Source: Methanobrevibacter sp.
Lineage (GTDB): Archaea; Methanobacteriota; Methanobacteria; Methanobacteriales; Methanobacteriaceae
Direction: 5' to 3'
Length of the DNA stretch: 62,152 nt
NCBI GenBank assembly: GCA_017553445.1
Contig: JAFZMD010000055.1
Location: 1-62,152, forward strand
In this document: piece after piece, positions 26,585-35,260 of the stretch
Layout: each line of letters starts with the position of its first letter
How positions within the stretch are numbered: the stretch's first letter is position 1
Position numbers and translations under genes: made by a program
The notes under the pieces: generated by a model
The model's database searches: none
Seen by the model: only the letters and a program-made list of their open reading frames with translations
Told to the model about the DNA's origin: nothing

Positions 26585-27406
26585 TTACTTTATTGCTTCC
26601 CTATAAACTGATCCATATACTCTATTGAAAAATACGCTGATATAAGAGGATATGAACAATCCTTGGATTGTTGCAATAATAGCTAATATAACCATTGCCT
26701 GGTTAATGGCTATTGCGACAAGTATTGTAATAAACATTAATATTACACTGATGGCAACCATAATTATTGCATAAACAATAAATGTGAAAAGGGTTATTCC
26801 AATATAAGTAACCCATCCAAGATTGGCGATTTTATTGATTATTTCCCTTAAATCAAATGCTTTTGTTAATTTATCCGTATCCGCCATATTTGCCAGAGCC
26901 ATAATGAGGAGGAAATTGCATATTATGAACAATATTAATGCTAAAACTGATACGTAATAATCACCATTTTGAACAGATAACAATTCTATGCCTGCTACAA
27001 ATACAATAACCGGAATGATATTGTAAACAAAGCAGGCAATGAAATACTTCAGCCCCTTTGTTAAAAGACTTAAAACATCACCAAATCCCGGAAGGTCATT
27101 CTTTTTTGCAATTGAGAATTTGATTACGTCATATTGATATCCCATTATCAATAATGCGATAATAAAGCCGATTATGGCAAATAATGCTATAATATAAATA
27201 TCACTTGAAGCAAATGTTGAAGAATTTGCTGCAATTGAATTTGGGGAAGTTTCTTCAACAATTGTGAGTAAATCAATTAACATTTCAAAGATTCCAAATG
27301 TTATGATATTCAATAAAGCAAATAATGCTCCAAGACTTAAAAGCTTTTTTGTATCATTAAACGGATATTTCAATCCTTCACTAACTAAATCGGTCATGCT
27401 TGCCAT
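26585..27406 (-). CDS. DUF4013-like membrane protein (second of pair)
   Basis: A 273-residue multi-pass membrane protein with about six hydrophobic segments. The opening (LVSEGLKYPFNDTKKLLSLGALFALLNI) and the pattern of a short amphipathic helix, paired TM segments and a loop with SIAKKNDLPGFGDVLSLLTKGLKYF match DUF4013-type proteins common in methanogens. The preceding gene is a shorter paralogue with the same layout, for example a corresponding loop at NGRDPLPDFDDIIAMFVDGVK. Function unknown. Their place between an XRE regulator and an ABC exporter suggests a membrane-associated role in the same response. Confidence 0.7.
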   Translation of the reverse strand: MASMTDLVSEGLKYPFNDTKKLLSLGALFALLNIITFGIFEMLIDLLTIVEETSPNSIAANSSTFASSDIYIIALFAIIGFIIALLIMGYQYDVIKFSIAKKNDLPGFGDVLSLLTKGLKYFIACFVYNIIPVIVFVAGIELLSVQNGDYYVSVLALILFIICNFLLIMALANMADTDKLTKAFDLREIINKIANLGWVTYIGITLFTFIVYAIIMVAISVILMFITILVAIAINQAMVILAIIATIQGLFISSYISVFFNRVYGSVYREAIK

Positions 27407-27415
27407 CTTATCGCC

Positions 27416-28156
27416 TTAAATTTGCATAGTGTATAGTAATCCAATAGACCTTGAATTAAAAATGCTCAAGTAAGGTCCGACAATGAACATTGTAACCAAT
27501 GAATTGATTAATGTTCCTAAAAGGAATATTCCACTTGAATCAACACCTAAAACGGATCCGGAAATTCCAAATACTGTAAATATTGCAAGAATGATTCCGC
27601 TTACAACAGCTGAAATGACTATTGTTATTATAATCAGGCCCAAATAGGTTATTATGCAATTAAACCATCCGATGTCATCAATCACTTCCCTGATTTCTTT
27701 TATTTCGAAGGCTTTTGAAAATGTACCTTCATTGTATGCCATGTGACATATTCCCATTTGGCTCATTAAACATGCGACTATTATAAGTGCAAATGTTATC
27801 AAACATCCGATAATCATTATTGCGGATGCTAAAACTCCGTTAAGGCTATTTGAGATAGCTGCAAATAGTATAAATATAAAGAATGGAACAAGCATATAAA
27901 GCATTTGAACTATTACCACTTTCACCCCATCCACAAACATGGCGATAATATCATCAAAGTCTGGCAGAGGGTCTCTTCCGTTAATTATTCCATGAACTGC
28001 TGTGTTAATAACTCTATAATTGTATCCTGTAATCAGAAAAATTGGAAGCAATAAAAAACTGAATAAGCATATTACGCCCAATATCACCAGTGTTTTCCAG
28101 TCTTTGGCGGAATATTCCAGTGAATCTTTATAAATATCTAAAATCATTTTTTTCAA
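27416..28156 (-). CDS. DUF4013-like membrane protein (first of pair)
   Basis: A 246-residue membrane protein with about six hydrophobic segments, paralogous in layout to the next gene. It opens DIYKDSLEYSAKDWKTLVILGVI-like, then has the loop INGRDPLPDFDDIIAMFVDGVK equivalent to the DLPGFGDVL loop of its neighbour, and a later KAFEIKEIREVIDDIGW segment matching KAFDLREIINKIANLGW there. These shared motifs support descent from a duplication. It begins 3 bp downstream of the XRE regulator and ends 9 bp before its paralogue, so all three are tightly coupled. Function unknown. Confidence 0.7.
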   Translation of the reverse strand: MKKMILDIYKDSLEYSAKDWKTLVILGVICLFSFLLLPIFLITGYNYRVINTAVHGIINGRDPLPDFDDIIAMFVDGVKVVIVQMLYMLVPFFIFILFAAISNSLNGVLASAIMIIGCLITFALIIVACLMSQMGICHMAYNEGTFSKAFEIKEIREVIDDIGWFNCIITYLGLIIITIVISAVVSGIILAIFTVFGISGSVLGVDSSGIFLLGTLINSLVTMFIVGPYLSIFNSRSIGLLYTMQI

Positions 28157-28159
28157 CTC

Positions 28160-28396
28160 CTAATAATAATCATCATCAAAAAGGAAAATTTCTTCTATGA
28201 AGAAATATTTCTCTCGATCACCTTTAAACATCATTTTATTAAAGACTTGGGTTATATCTCGAGCTAAAAACAAAGATGGGTTATATCTACCATTTTCCAG
28301 TGCATTAATGGTTTGGCGGGTAACTCCAACCTTGTCCCCAAGTTCTTGCTGGCTCATTTTGAGCTCCTGTCTTAAATATTTAATCATGGTTTTCAT
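28160..28396 (-). CDS. XRE-family HTH transcriptional regulator
   Basis: A 78-residue DNA-binding protein, almost entirely a helix-turn-helix domain: LRQELKMSQQELGDKVGVTRQTINALENGRYNPSL is the classical XRE core, followed by a short tail that is unusually rich in Phe and Asp (ending FDDDYY). It probably regulates its own operon (two DUF4013-like genes and perhaps the ABC transporter). Its promoter and possible operator lie directly upstream. The start at 28396 is the first of two nearby ATGs (the other is at 28387); the ribosome binding site is weak (GGGATAAT). Confidence 0.88.
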   Translation of the reverse strand: MKTMIKYLRQELKMSQQELGDKVGVTRQTINALENGRYNPSLFLARDITQVFNKMMFKGDREKYFFIEEIFLFDDDYY

Positions 28397-28753
28397 ATTA
28401 TCCCATAAAAAATAACGTTATCTTTTTGCAAAAGTATTTAAGTACCGCAGTAATTATGTTAAAAACTAATTACTTATGTTAATGTTACATTACATAGTAT
28501 TTAAATTTTACTGTTTTATAAAAAATTAATTAAATCAGTTTAATGTAGTTAAAAATAATTAAAATCAGTTTTTTTTTAAATAAACAAGTTAATTAATAGT
28601 GAAATATTATTTTAAATTGTTATATATTTTGTAGTTAATAAATAAATTAATACAAATATTTTTTTTCAATAATATTAAATGATAATATTTATATATTAAG
28701 TAAAATATCTTTAACAAATGTAATCTAACTATAACATATTTTCATCAGAACTT
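28397..28753. promoter_or_regulatory. Promoter and operator-like region upstream of the XRE operon
   Basis: This 357-bp gap has no gene. For the minus-strand regulator, a TATA-like box reads ACTTAAATACT (28433-28443 on the plus strand as AGTATTTAAGT), and the start-site motif TAACGTTA is at 28413-28420, 25 nt away. Further upstream is the inverted repeat TAATG-TTA-CATTA (28480-28492), plus two direct copies of TTATGTTA about 20 bp apart (28454-28461 and 28474-28481). These are plausible operator sites. The remaining 250 bp are A/T-rich without visible structure. Confidence 0.55.
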
Positions 28754-29245
28754 TCAAATGCTTTTTCCGCCGCTAACAGCAACAATTCCTGGGATGCTTT
28801 CCACTTCTAATTTATACATTGCTTCCATGCCTTCATTTTCAAATAAAACACACTCTTTTTCGAGGACTTTGCTTGTCAATAGCGCTGCAACAGGTGGTGT
28901 TATTACAAAAATGGAGTTATTTTCTTTTAAAGATTTAATGGTATCATCGTGAAGCATTCCCTTTCCGATATGGATTTTCACACCATTTTCACTTAAAAAT
29001 GGAATTGTGGATTCAATTTCTTCCTTATTGCTTGTTGTTGGGGCTATTCCTGCATTGCTGACTGCAGTATGCATTATTGCAGAGCCGTTAATGTCAAAAT
29101 CAAGTTTGTCTTCTTTTATTAAATTAACTAACTGTGGAAGTGCTGCGTCACGGCCTGTAAACATAACTCCGGAAATGGAAACCTGATCACCTACATTAAG
29201 AGACAATATTTCTTCATCAGAAATTGGTGTTGTTATTTGTTTCAT
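28754..29245 (-). CDS. fumB: Fumarate hydratase class I, beta subunit
   Basis: The C-terminal (beta) half of the two-subunit iron-sulfur fumarase found in methanogens, which interconverts malate and fumarate in the reductive TCA branch. The 163-residue protein has the family's GDQVSISGVMFTGRDAA near the start, GPTTSNKE-like APTTSNKEEIE, and GKGMLHDD in the swivelling domain, then FVITPPVAALL and the C-terminal motif EGMEAMYKLEVESIPGIVAVS. The catalytic alpha subunit is not in the window. It appears to be a single-gene transcript. In this window pycB, korDABC and sucC belong to the same pathway. Confidence 0.9.
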   Translation of the reverse strand: MKQITTPISDEEILSLNVGDQVSISGVMFTGRDAALPQLVNLIKEDKLDFDINGSAIMHTAVSNAGIAPTTSNKEEIESTIPFLSENGVKIHIGKGMLHDDTIKSLKENNSIFVITPPVAALLTSKVLEKECVLFENEGMEAMYKLEVESIPGIVAVSGGKSI

Positions 29246-29536
29246 ACCTAATTTTATTATTTTAATTTATTTTAAAATTTCTTATTTTTTCACTAAATCT
29301 TATTAAAAATTATAAATTTCAATCTTTTGAGTACTTATCAGATGATATTATGGGAGTTGGCTGTGAATCAATTCTTTAAAAAAGATAATGATATTGATAT
29401 TCTTTATATGTGATAATATAAAAAGCAAAGGTCTATTAGCTATTCAATATAAAATGTGTAATATAAAATATTTTTCTAGTAAATGTGTTAATCATATTAA
29501 TTACTGCTCAAAAATCAAATAGTTAAAAGTGTAAAT

Positions 29537-30040
29537 ATGCATGTTCGAAAGGCAAAAATTGAAGATTTATCTAATATTATGAGCATCTATAGAATTGCCC
29601 AGGATTTCATGATTGAATCCGGAAATCCCAACCAGTGGGGTCATTCCTATCCTAAAAAAGAGTTGATTGAAGAGGATATTAAAAATGAAGTTTGCTATGT
29701 GGTATGCGATGGTGACTTTCCTCATGGAGTATTTGCACTTTTTAAACGGGAAGAACCGACATATTCATATATTGAAAACGGAGAATGGCTCAATGATGAT
29801 GAATATGTGACAGTACATAGAATTGCAAGTGATGGGCAGAAAAAAGGTATTTTCAGCTGCGCTATCAGTTATTGCAAGGATATATCGAATAACATTAGAA
29901 TCGATACTCATGAGAACAATCTGATTATGCAAAAGCTGATTGAAAAAAGCGGCTTTCAAAGATGCGGAATAATTTTTGTGGCTGACGGATCTCCAAGAAT
30001 CGCCTACCAGTGGATTAATGATGATGATTCCACACCATAA
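29537..30040 (+). CDS. GNAT-family N-acetyltransferase
   Basis: A 167-residue acetyltransferase of the GNAT fold. It starts VRKAKIEDLSNIMSIYRIAQDFM, carries WGHSYPKKELIEEDI, and has the later HRIASDGQKKGIFS segment where acetyl-CoA binding is expected, although the usual R/QxxGxG/A loop is replaced by QKKGIF. The C-terminal part DTHENNLIMQKLIEKSGFQRCG is the conserved helix-strand of the family. Substrate unknown. No strong ribosome binding site is seen (AAAAGTGTAAAT), and no operon partner. Confidence 0.82.
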   Translation: MHVRKAKIEDLSNIMSIYRIAQDFMIESGNPNQWGHSYPKKELIEEDIKNEVCYVVCDGDFPHGVFALFKREEPTYSYIENGEWLNDDEYVTVHRIASDGQKKGIFSCAISYCKDISNNIRIDTHENNLIMQKLIEKSGFQRCGIIFVADGSPRIAYQWINDDDSTP

Positions 30041-30093
30041 CTTTAACTTTTTTTCAACATTAAATTAATCAAAACTTTTACATTTTTGATAAG

Positions 30094-30132
30094 TTATTTA
30101 AATGTTTGATTACATATATAGTTAATGTTATA
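30094..30132 (+). promoter_or_regulatory. korDABC-sucC promoter
   Basis: TTATTTAAATG at 30094-30104 is a TATA box. TTAATGTTATAA at 30122-30133 lies about 26 nt downstream of its centre and matches the recurrent start-site motif. The korD start is 30 nt further on, after AGGAGAT (30150-30156). Confidence 0.6.
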
Positions 30133-30162
30133 ATTTAATGATTTGTTTAGGAGATTGTAAAT

Positions 30163-30426
30163 TTGATTATAATTAATGAGGATTTATGCAAGGGATGCCA
30201 CCTTTGCTTGTTTATGTGTTATAAAAATGTCTATGCAATATCTTCTGAAGCTAATAAGAAAGGAGTATTACTTCCTTATACTAAATTCGAAGATAGATGC
30301 ACTGGATGTGGTGTTTGCGAGGTAATTTGTCCAGACCAAGCTATCACCGTAGATGTTAATAAAAATTGGTGGGTTGGCAAAGAAGACAATTCTTTCAATC
30401 CTAAATTTTCAAATGGGAAGAAATAG
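30163..30426 (+). CDS. korD: 2-oxoglutarate:ferredoxin oxidoreductase delta subunit (ferredoxin)
   Basis: The 4Fe-4S ferredoxin-like subunit of a 2-oxoacid:ferredoxin oxidoreductase. Two clusters are shown by CKGCHLCLFMCYK (residues about 7-19) and CTGCGVCEVICP (about 46-57). At 87 residues it is the usual size. The start is TTG at 30163, supported by AGGAG 7-8 nt upstream; the sequence LIIINEDLC-like opening suits other KorD proteins. It leads the korDABC-sucC operon, consistent with the KOR rather than the pyruvate (POR) enzyme. Confidence 0.92.
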   Translation: MIIINEDLCKGCHLCLFMCYKNVYAISSEANKKGVLLPYTKFEDRCTGCGVCEVICPDQAITVDVNKNWWVGKEDNSFNPKFSNGKK

Positions 30427-30434
30427 GTGTTAAA

Positions 30435-31565
30435 ATGTCAGAAGAATTTTTTATTCAAGGAAACGAAGCATGTGCAAAAGGTGCACTTAAAGCTGGTTGT
30501 AGATTTTTTGCAGGATATCCTATTACCCCATCTACTGAAGTTGCAGAAACTTTGGCTCGTGAACTTCCAAAAGTAGGAGGATCATTTGTTCAAATGGAAG
30601 ATGAAATTGCATCTGCTGGAGCAATTATTGGAGGTTCTTGGGGAGGAACTAAATCAATGACTGCAACATCAGGTCCAGGTATATCATTAATGCAGGAAAA
30701 TATTGGTTATGCGTTTATTACTGAAACTCCAATCGTTATTGTAGATGTTCAAAGAGGTTCACCGTCAACCGGTCAGCCTACAATGGCTGCTCAGGGCGAT
30801 ATGATGCAGGCCCGTTGGGGTTCTCACGGGGATTATGAACCGATAGCATTATCTCCATCAAGCGTTCAGGAATTCTTTGATTTCACTGTTAAAGCATTTA
30901 ACTTGGCTGAACAGTACAGAACTCCAGTATTTGTAATGGCTGATGAAGTAATTGGTCATATGAGAGAAAAAATCACTGTTGAAGATGATATTGAAATAGT
31001 GGCAAGGCAAATGCCTGAAGATAAAGATAATTATTTGCCGTTTAAAAACGTTGAAAACGGTACAAATCCGATGCCGGCATTCGGTCAGGGATTCAATATT
31101 CACGTTACAGGTTTGACTCATGATGAAAGAGGTTATCCGGATACTAATGACCCTGAAACCCATCATGAATTGGTTCAAAGATTATGCGATAAAATTTTAA
31201 ACAACAAGGATAAGATATGCTCCGTCCAATCAGAAGAATGTGGGGATGCAGACATAATAATCGTATCTTATGGGGCTCCAGTTAGGTCAGCCATTGAAGC
31301 AGTTCAAAAAGCAAGGGCAGACGGTAAAAAAGTAGGTTATATTAAACTTGATACTCCATGGCCTTTCCCTGAAGAGCAATTGAAAGATTTGGCATCAAAT
31401 GCATCTGATGTTTTTGTTGTAGAAATGAATTTGGGTCAGATGTATTATGAAGTTGAACGTGTTTTAGGAAGCAATGCTAATGTTCATCTTATTGGAAAAA
31501 TTGGTGGCTTAATGCCTACTCCTGATGAAATATTATCTGAAATCAACAAAATGGGAGGAAATTAA
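30435..31565 (+). CDS. korA: 2-oxoglutarate:ferredoxin oxidoreductase alpha subunit
   Basis: Alpha subunit of the enzyme that reductively carboxylates succinyl-CoA to 2-oxoglutarate in methanogens. The 376-residue protein starts with FIQGNEACAKGALKAGCRFFAGYPITPSTEV, a hallmark of KorA, and contains FVQMEDEIASAGAIIGGSWGG, TSGPGISLMQE and DVQRGSPSTGQPT. The C-terminal half contains a Rossmann-like domain with IIVSYGAPVRSAIEAVQKA. GGTG precedes the ATG. It is separated from korD by 8 bp and abuts korB. Confidence 0.95.
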   Translation: MSEEFFIQGNEACAKGALKAGCRFFAGYPITPSTEVAETLARELPKVGGSFVQMEDEIASAGAIIGGSWGGTKSMTATSGPGISLMQENIGYAFITETPIVIVDVQRGSPSTGQPTMAAQGDMMQARWGSHGDYEPIALSPSSVQEFFDFTVKAFNLAEQYRTPVFVMADEVIGHMREKITVEDDIEIVARQMPEDKDNYLPFKNVENGTNPMPAFGQGFNIHVTGLTHDERGYPDTNDPETHHELVQRLCDKILNNKDKICSVQSEECGDADIIIVSYGAPVRSAIEAVQKARADGKKVGYIKLDTPWPFPEEQLKDLASNASDVFVVEMNLGQMYYEVERVLGSNANVHLIGKIGGLMPTPDEILSEINKMGGN

Positions 31566-32423
31566 ATGTCAGAGGAAAATAAATTTACTCCATATATGAG
31601 AAAAGACAGATTGCCTCATATATTTTGTCCTGGCTGTGGAAACGGAACAATCATGAACGCTTTTTTACAGGCAATGGAAAAAGCAGAAATGGACTTTGAT
31701 AATATTGCAATGGTTTCCGGTATTGGTTGTTCTTCAAGAATTCCGGGTTATATGAATTGTGATTCCCTGCATACCACTCACGGCAGAGCATTAAGCTTTG
31801 CTACTGGTTTAAAAACTGCCAATAAAGATTTGGATGTTGTAGTTTTTACCGGTGACGGGGACTGCGCATCAATTGGCGGTAATCATTTGATTCATGCTGC
31901 CAGAAGAAACATTAATTTAACGGTTATTTGTATTAATAATAATATTTACGGTATGACTGGTGGTCAAATTAGTCCTACTTCTCCTAAAGGTAGTTTTGGA
32001 ACTACTGCGCCATATGGAAATATGGACGCTCCATTTAATTTGGCTGAACTTGTTGCGGCTGCAGGTGCAAGTTACTCTGCAAGATGGACTACAATCCAAA
32101 TTGAAAATTTAGTTTCATCTATTAAAGATGGTCTTAAGAATCCCGGTTTCTCATTTATTGAGGTTGCAACTCAATGTCCAACTTATTTTGGCCGTAAAAA
32201 TAAGCTTAGAACTCCAACTGCTATGGCAGTAACATTAAAAATGAATACTGTATTTAAATCCGCTGCCGATAGGATGAGAAAAAAAGATTTGGAAGGAAAA
32301 ATCGTTGTTGGAGAATTTGCTAATTCCCAAAGGGATGAATTTACAGAAAATATCGAAAGAATTAGTGAAGAGAAATTTGGTAAAAAAACTTTAATTAATT
32401 CAGCATATGAAGAGGAGTTATAA
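31566..32423 (+). CDS. korB: 2-oxoglutarate:ferredoxin oxidoreductase beta subunit
   Basis: The thiamine-diphosphate-binding subunit. The 285-residue protein shows FCPGCGNGTIMNAF (cluster/ThDP region), SGIGCSSRIPGYMNCDSLHTTHGRA, the ThDP Mg-binding motif GDGDCASIGGNHLIHAARRNINLTVICINNNIYGMTGGQ-like (GDGD through NN), and ATQCPTYFGRKNK. It starts directly after korA with GGAGG (31554-31559) and overlaps korC by 1 bp. Confidence 0.95.
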   Translation: MSEENKFTPYMRKDRLPHIFCPGCGNGTIMNAFLQAMEKAEMDFDNIAMVSGIGCSSRIPGYMNCDSLHTTHGRALSFATGLKTANKDLDVVVFTGDGDCASIGGNHLIHAARRNINLTVICINNNIYGMTGGQISPTSPKGSFGTTAPYGNMDAPFNLAELVAAAGASYSARWTTIQIENLVSSIKDGLKNPGFSFIEVATQCPTYFGRKNKLRTPTAMAVTLKMNTVFKSAADRMRKKDLEGKIVVGEFANSQRDEFTENIERISEEKFGKKTLINSAYEEEL

Positions 32424-32968
32424 TGAGAACCGAAATCAGAATTGGCGGATTTGGAGGTCAGGGAGTAATTCTTGCAGGCATTATTTTAGGTAAGGCCGCA
32501 AGTATTTTTGATGAAAATGAAGCTGTTCAAACTCAATCTTATGGTCCTGAAGCCCGTGGGGGAGCTTCAAAATGTGAAGTCGTCATTAGCGATAGCAAAA
32601 TTGATTATCCTAAGGTACAAAGTCCTGACATATTGGTTGCCATGTCCAATGAAGCATTAATTAAATACATCGTTGATTTAAAGGATGAAGGTACTTTAAT
32701 TGTTGATCCGGGCACTACCGATATTGAAGATGTGCGTGATTTCATCGACCAGCATAATATTAAGGTTTATGAAGCTCCAGCAACCAAAACGGCAAATGAT
32801 GAAATAGGTCTTAAAATCGTTGCCAATATTGTTATGGTTGGAGCAATTACAAAAATTACAGGAATTATATCCGAAAATGCAGCTATTGAAGCAATTAAAG
32901 ATAGTGTTCCGGCAGGAACAGAAGAAAAGAATATCAATGCATTCAATGCAGGGTATAATTTAGTTTAA
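32423..32968 (+). CDS. korC: 2-oxoglutarate:ferredoxin oxidoreductase gamma subunit
   Basis: Small gamma subunit of 181 residues. The opening IRIGGFGGQGVILAGIILGKAA and the conserved QTQSYGPEARGGASKCEVVIS are typical, followed by DILVAMSNEALIKY. Its ATG overlaps the TAA of korB by one base. sucC follows after 12 bp, so the whole DABC-sucC block is one operon. Confidence 0.95.
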   Translation: MRTEIRIGGFGGQGVILAGIILGKAASIFDENEAVQTQSYGPEARGGASKCEVVISDSKIDYPKVQSPDILVAMSNEALIKYIVDLKDEGTLIVDPGTTDIEDVRDFIDQHNIKVYEAPATKTANDEIGLKIVANIVMVGAITKITGIISENAAIEAIKDSVPAGTEEKNINAFNAGYNLV

Positions 32969-32980
32969 TTAGGTGTTAAT

Positions 32981-34096
32981 ATGAAGTTTTTCGAAAATGT
33001 AGCAAAAAAAATTTTTAGTAAAGAAGGAATTACGATACTTGAAGGGCATGTGGCATATTCCCCTGAAGAAGCGGTAGCTGTATCCTCTGAAATGGGAGTT
33101 CCAGTTGTTCTGAAAGCACAGGTTTTAACCGGTGGAAGAGGCAAAGCCGGTGGTGTAAAATTTGCAGACAATCCTGGTGAAGCCTTAAAAGTTGCTGATG
33201 AAATATTGGGAATGGAAATTAAAGGCGAAAAAGTAAAACACTTATTAATTGAAGAAAAAGCAGATATTCTTAATGAATATTTCTTAAGCATTTCAATTGA
33301 CAGGTCTGCAAGAAGACCGGTTATTATGGTAAGTAAAGAAGGTGGGGTTGAAATTGAAAATCTCGCAAAAACAAATCCTGAAAAAATTATCAAATATTAC
33401 CCTCAGCCTTTGATTGAGTTCTTACCATATGAAGCCCGTGAAATTGCCCGTAAAATGGGATTGCCTTCAGAGCTAATCGGACCAATGGGTGATGTAATCT
33501 GGAAATTATATAATGTCTTCGATAAATACGATTGTGAAGTTGCTGAAATCAATCCGTTAGTTTTAACTCCTGATGGTTTAATTGCTGCCGATGCAAAGCT
33601 GGAAGTAGAAAATGATGCTTTGTTCAGACACCAAGATTTAGTTAACATGCTGCATTATAAAGAGAAAGCAGTTGACTTTGTTAAATTAGATGGAGATATT
33701 GCCGTAATCGGTAATGGGGCAGGTTTAACATTAACTGCAATGGATATGATAAAACTTAATGGCGGAGAACCGGCAACCTTCTTGGATATTGGTGGTGGCG
33801 CTTCCGAACAGATTATTAATCAGGCATTAAACATCGTGTTAAGTTATGAGCCTGTTAAAGTTGTATTCTTAAATGTTTTGGGAGGAATTACTAAAGCTGA
33901 TGATGTGGCAAACGGAGTAGTTAAAGCCCTGGAACAGACCGACAGGGAAGTTAATATTGTTATAAGATTAACTGGAACCAACGAAGAAGAAGGTCAAAGA
34001 ATTCTTGAAGAAGCTGGAATTCCATATGAGATATCTATGGAAAAAGCAGCTAAAAAAGCAGTTGAGCTATGCAATGAATTAAAAGCTCAAGAATAA
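32981..34096 (+). CDS. sucC: Succinate-CoA ligase (ADP-forming) beta subunit
   Basis: Makes succinyl-CoA from succinate and ATP, the step just before KOR in the reductive branch. The 371-residue protein has an ATP-grasp domain starting KKIFSKEGITILEGHVAYSPEEA, the VLKAQVLTGGRGKAGGV loop, the metal-binding EINPLVLTPDG, and a CoA-ligase domain with GNGAGLTLTAMDMIK and DIGGGASEQ. A ribosome binding site, AGGTG, lies 7 nt before the ATG. Placed after korC as in other Methanobacteriales-type clusters. The sucD alpha subunit is not in this window. Confidence 0.95.
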   Translation: MKFFENVAKKIFSKEGITILEGHVAYSPEEAVAVSSEMGVPVVLKAQVLTGGRGKAGGVKFADNPGEALKVADEILGMEIKGEKVKHLLIEEKADILNEYFLSISIDRSARRPVIMVSKEGGVEIENLAKTNPEKIIKYYPQPLIEFLPYEAREIARKMGLPSELIGPMGDVIWKLYNVFDKYDCEVAEINPLVLTPDGLIAADAKLEVENDALFRHQDLVNMLHYKEKAVDFVKLDGDIAVIGNGAGLTLTAMDMIKLNGGEPATFLDIGGGASEQIINQALNIVLSYEPVKVVFLNVLGGITKADDVANGVVKALEQTDREVNIVIRLTGTNEEEGQRILEEAGIPYEISMEKAAKKAVELCNELKAQE

Positions 34097-34137
34097 GTTA
34101 TAATCAGAAAAACTTCAAAAAATCTTTAAAGGGAATT

Positions 34138-34158
34138 AATCTATTCCTTTTATAGATT
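34138..34158 (+). terminator. Possible hairpin after sucC
   Basis: AATCTAT (34138-34144) and ATAGATT (34152-34158) form a perfect 7-bp stem, 42 bp after the sucC stop. No long T-tract follows immediately (only TCCTTGTTTTG). The next 100 bp repeat the palindrome CTTTAAAG three times (34124, 34231 and 34248 regions). It is a weak terminator candidate in the convergent space with the DUF4012-like gene. Confidence 0.35.
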
Positions 34159-34260
34159 ACTCCTTGTTTTGAATTAATCTTTGTAAAAAATAGAAAAAAC
34201 TAATTTTAAAAATAAAAAATAAAAAAAGTTCTTTAAAGAAATAAATCTTTAAAGAGTATA

Positions 34261-34986
34261 TTATTTAGCTAAACTTTCAACACCTTTTGTAGCTAGCAAT
34301 CTTGTAAATGTACCTTCCGGTATAACTACAATGTTTCCTTTGGAATATTGATCTAAAGCGACTTGGGTCATTGTACTCTTTTTAGCAGGATCTTCTGCAG
34401 CTTCTGCAAGTGCTTTAACCAATACCATTACAGCGTCTGCTCTAGACATGGTTCCTTGAACATTTTCGTTACCAGGATATCCTTGGTATGCATCATTTTC
34501 ACGAATAATGTCCTCTGCAGTAAGGTTTTTAACTTCTCCATTTACTTTAAGCGGCCTAATGGAATCAATAATTGCATCAATACCATCGGTGTAAACAAGA
34601 ACTACTGCATCAGCATGCATTCCGGTTCTATATTCCACTATTTCACTAGCATATTGCATACCTTCTCTCACACCGTACCATAAAGAATCGTGAAGAAGCA
34701 GTCCTCCTCCAACACCATATTCTGCAGGTTCGGATTGTGAAGGATGTGTCATACCTCCAGGGTACACTGGAGTATAGTTTGCTATAGCCCCATTTTCCAA
34801 ATGAACCATAAATGCCATATCTACCCCACCATTTTTTTGCTCTCCTTTATCTGAAGCTAAAATAAGAACATTTTTACTTTCTTCAGATAAATCTGGACCT
34901 AAAAATAGTGCACCAGCAATTATAGTTAATAATCCTATAAGAATAACCAAAAGAATTGCTATAATTAATTTTTTACTTCTCTTCAT
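34261..34986 (-). CDS. DUF4012-like membrane-anchored exported protein
   Basis: A 241-residue protein with a basic start and one hydrophobic helix (residues about 8-28), then an extracellular domain. It contains KNVLILASDKGEQKNGGVDMAFMVHL, PVYPGGMTHPSQSEPAEYG, LLLHDSLWYGVREGMQYA, ADAVVLVYTDGIDAIIDSI and a long C-terminal helix region. This resembles DUF4012 proteins of methanogens, which are distantly like LytR-CpsA-Psr ligases. No LCP catalytic Arg set can be confirmed. It is probably surface exposed. It converges on sucC and has no operon partner. The DUF assignment is from memory of the family pattern. Confidence 0.7.
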   Translation of the reverse strand: MKRSKKLIIAILLVILIGLLTIIAGALFLGPDLSEESKNVLILASDKGEQKNGGVDMAFMVHLENGAIANYTPVYPGGMTHPSQSEPAEYGVGGGLLLHDSLWYGVREGMQYASEIVEYRTGMHADAVVLVYTDGIDAIIDSIRPLKVNGEVKNLTAEDIIRENDAYQGYPGNENVQGTMSRADAVMVLVKALAEAAEDPAKKSTMTQVALDQYSKGNIVVIPEGTFTRLLATKGVESLAK

Positions 34987-35260
34987 AAATCCTCTCCCAC
35001 ATTATATTTTTGTAATCTAATATCCGATAATTGTAAAATTTTTTTACTATTATAAGTTATTGATAATTACAATATATAAATATTTTTTTTATTGGTTAAA
35101 TTGTTGCTAATTTATATTAATTATAAAAATAATTATTTTTTTCTTTATAAATCGCAATCATCTAAAAATTTTTTTCTATCATATGAAATTTTGAATTATA
35201 TTTGAAAAAATTAATAAATAACAAATTATATAATAAATTTTAAAAAATAGGGGTGGTTTT
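34987..35260. promoter_or_regulatory. A/T-rich upstream region between divergent genes
   Basis: About 270 bp between the DUF4012-like gene (minus) and the decayed gene (plus). It is nearly all A/T, with several TATA-like stretches: ATATATAAATA near 35072-35082 (minus or plus) and TTATATAATAAATTT near 35226-35240. GGGGTGG at 35250-35256 would be the ribosome binding site of the decayed gene. No other structure was seen. Confidence 0.4.

Noticed and set aside
29330..29412. Short coding-like fragment between fumB and the acetyltransferase gene
   Set aside because: Two very short frames look faintly coding but have no ribosome binding site and are too short to judge. I report the gap as empty.
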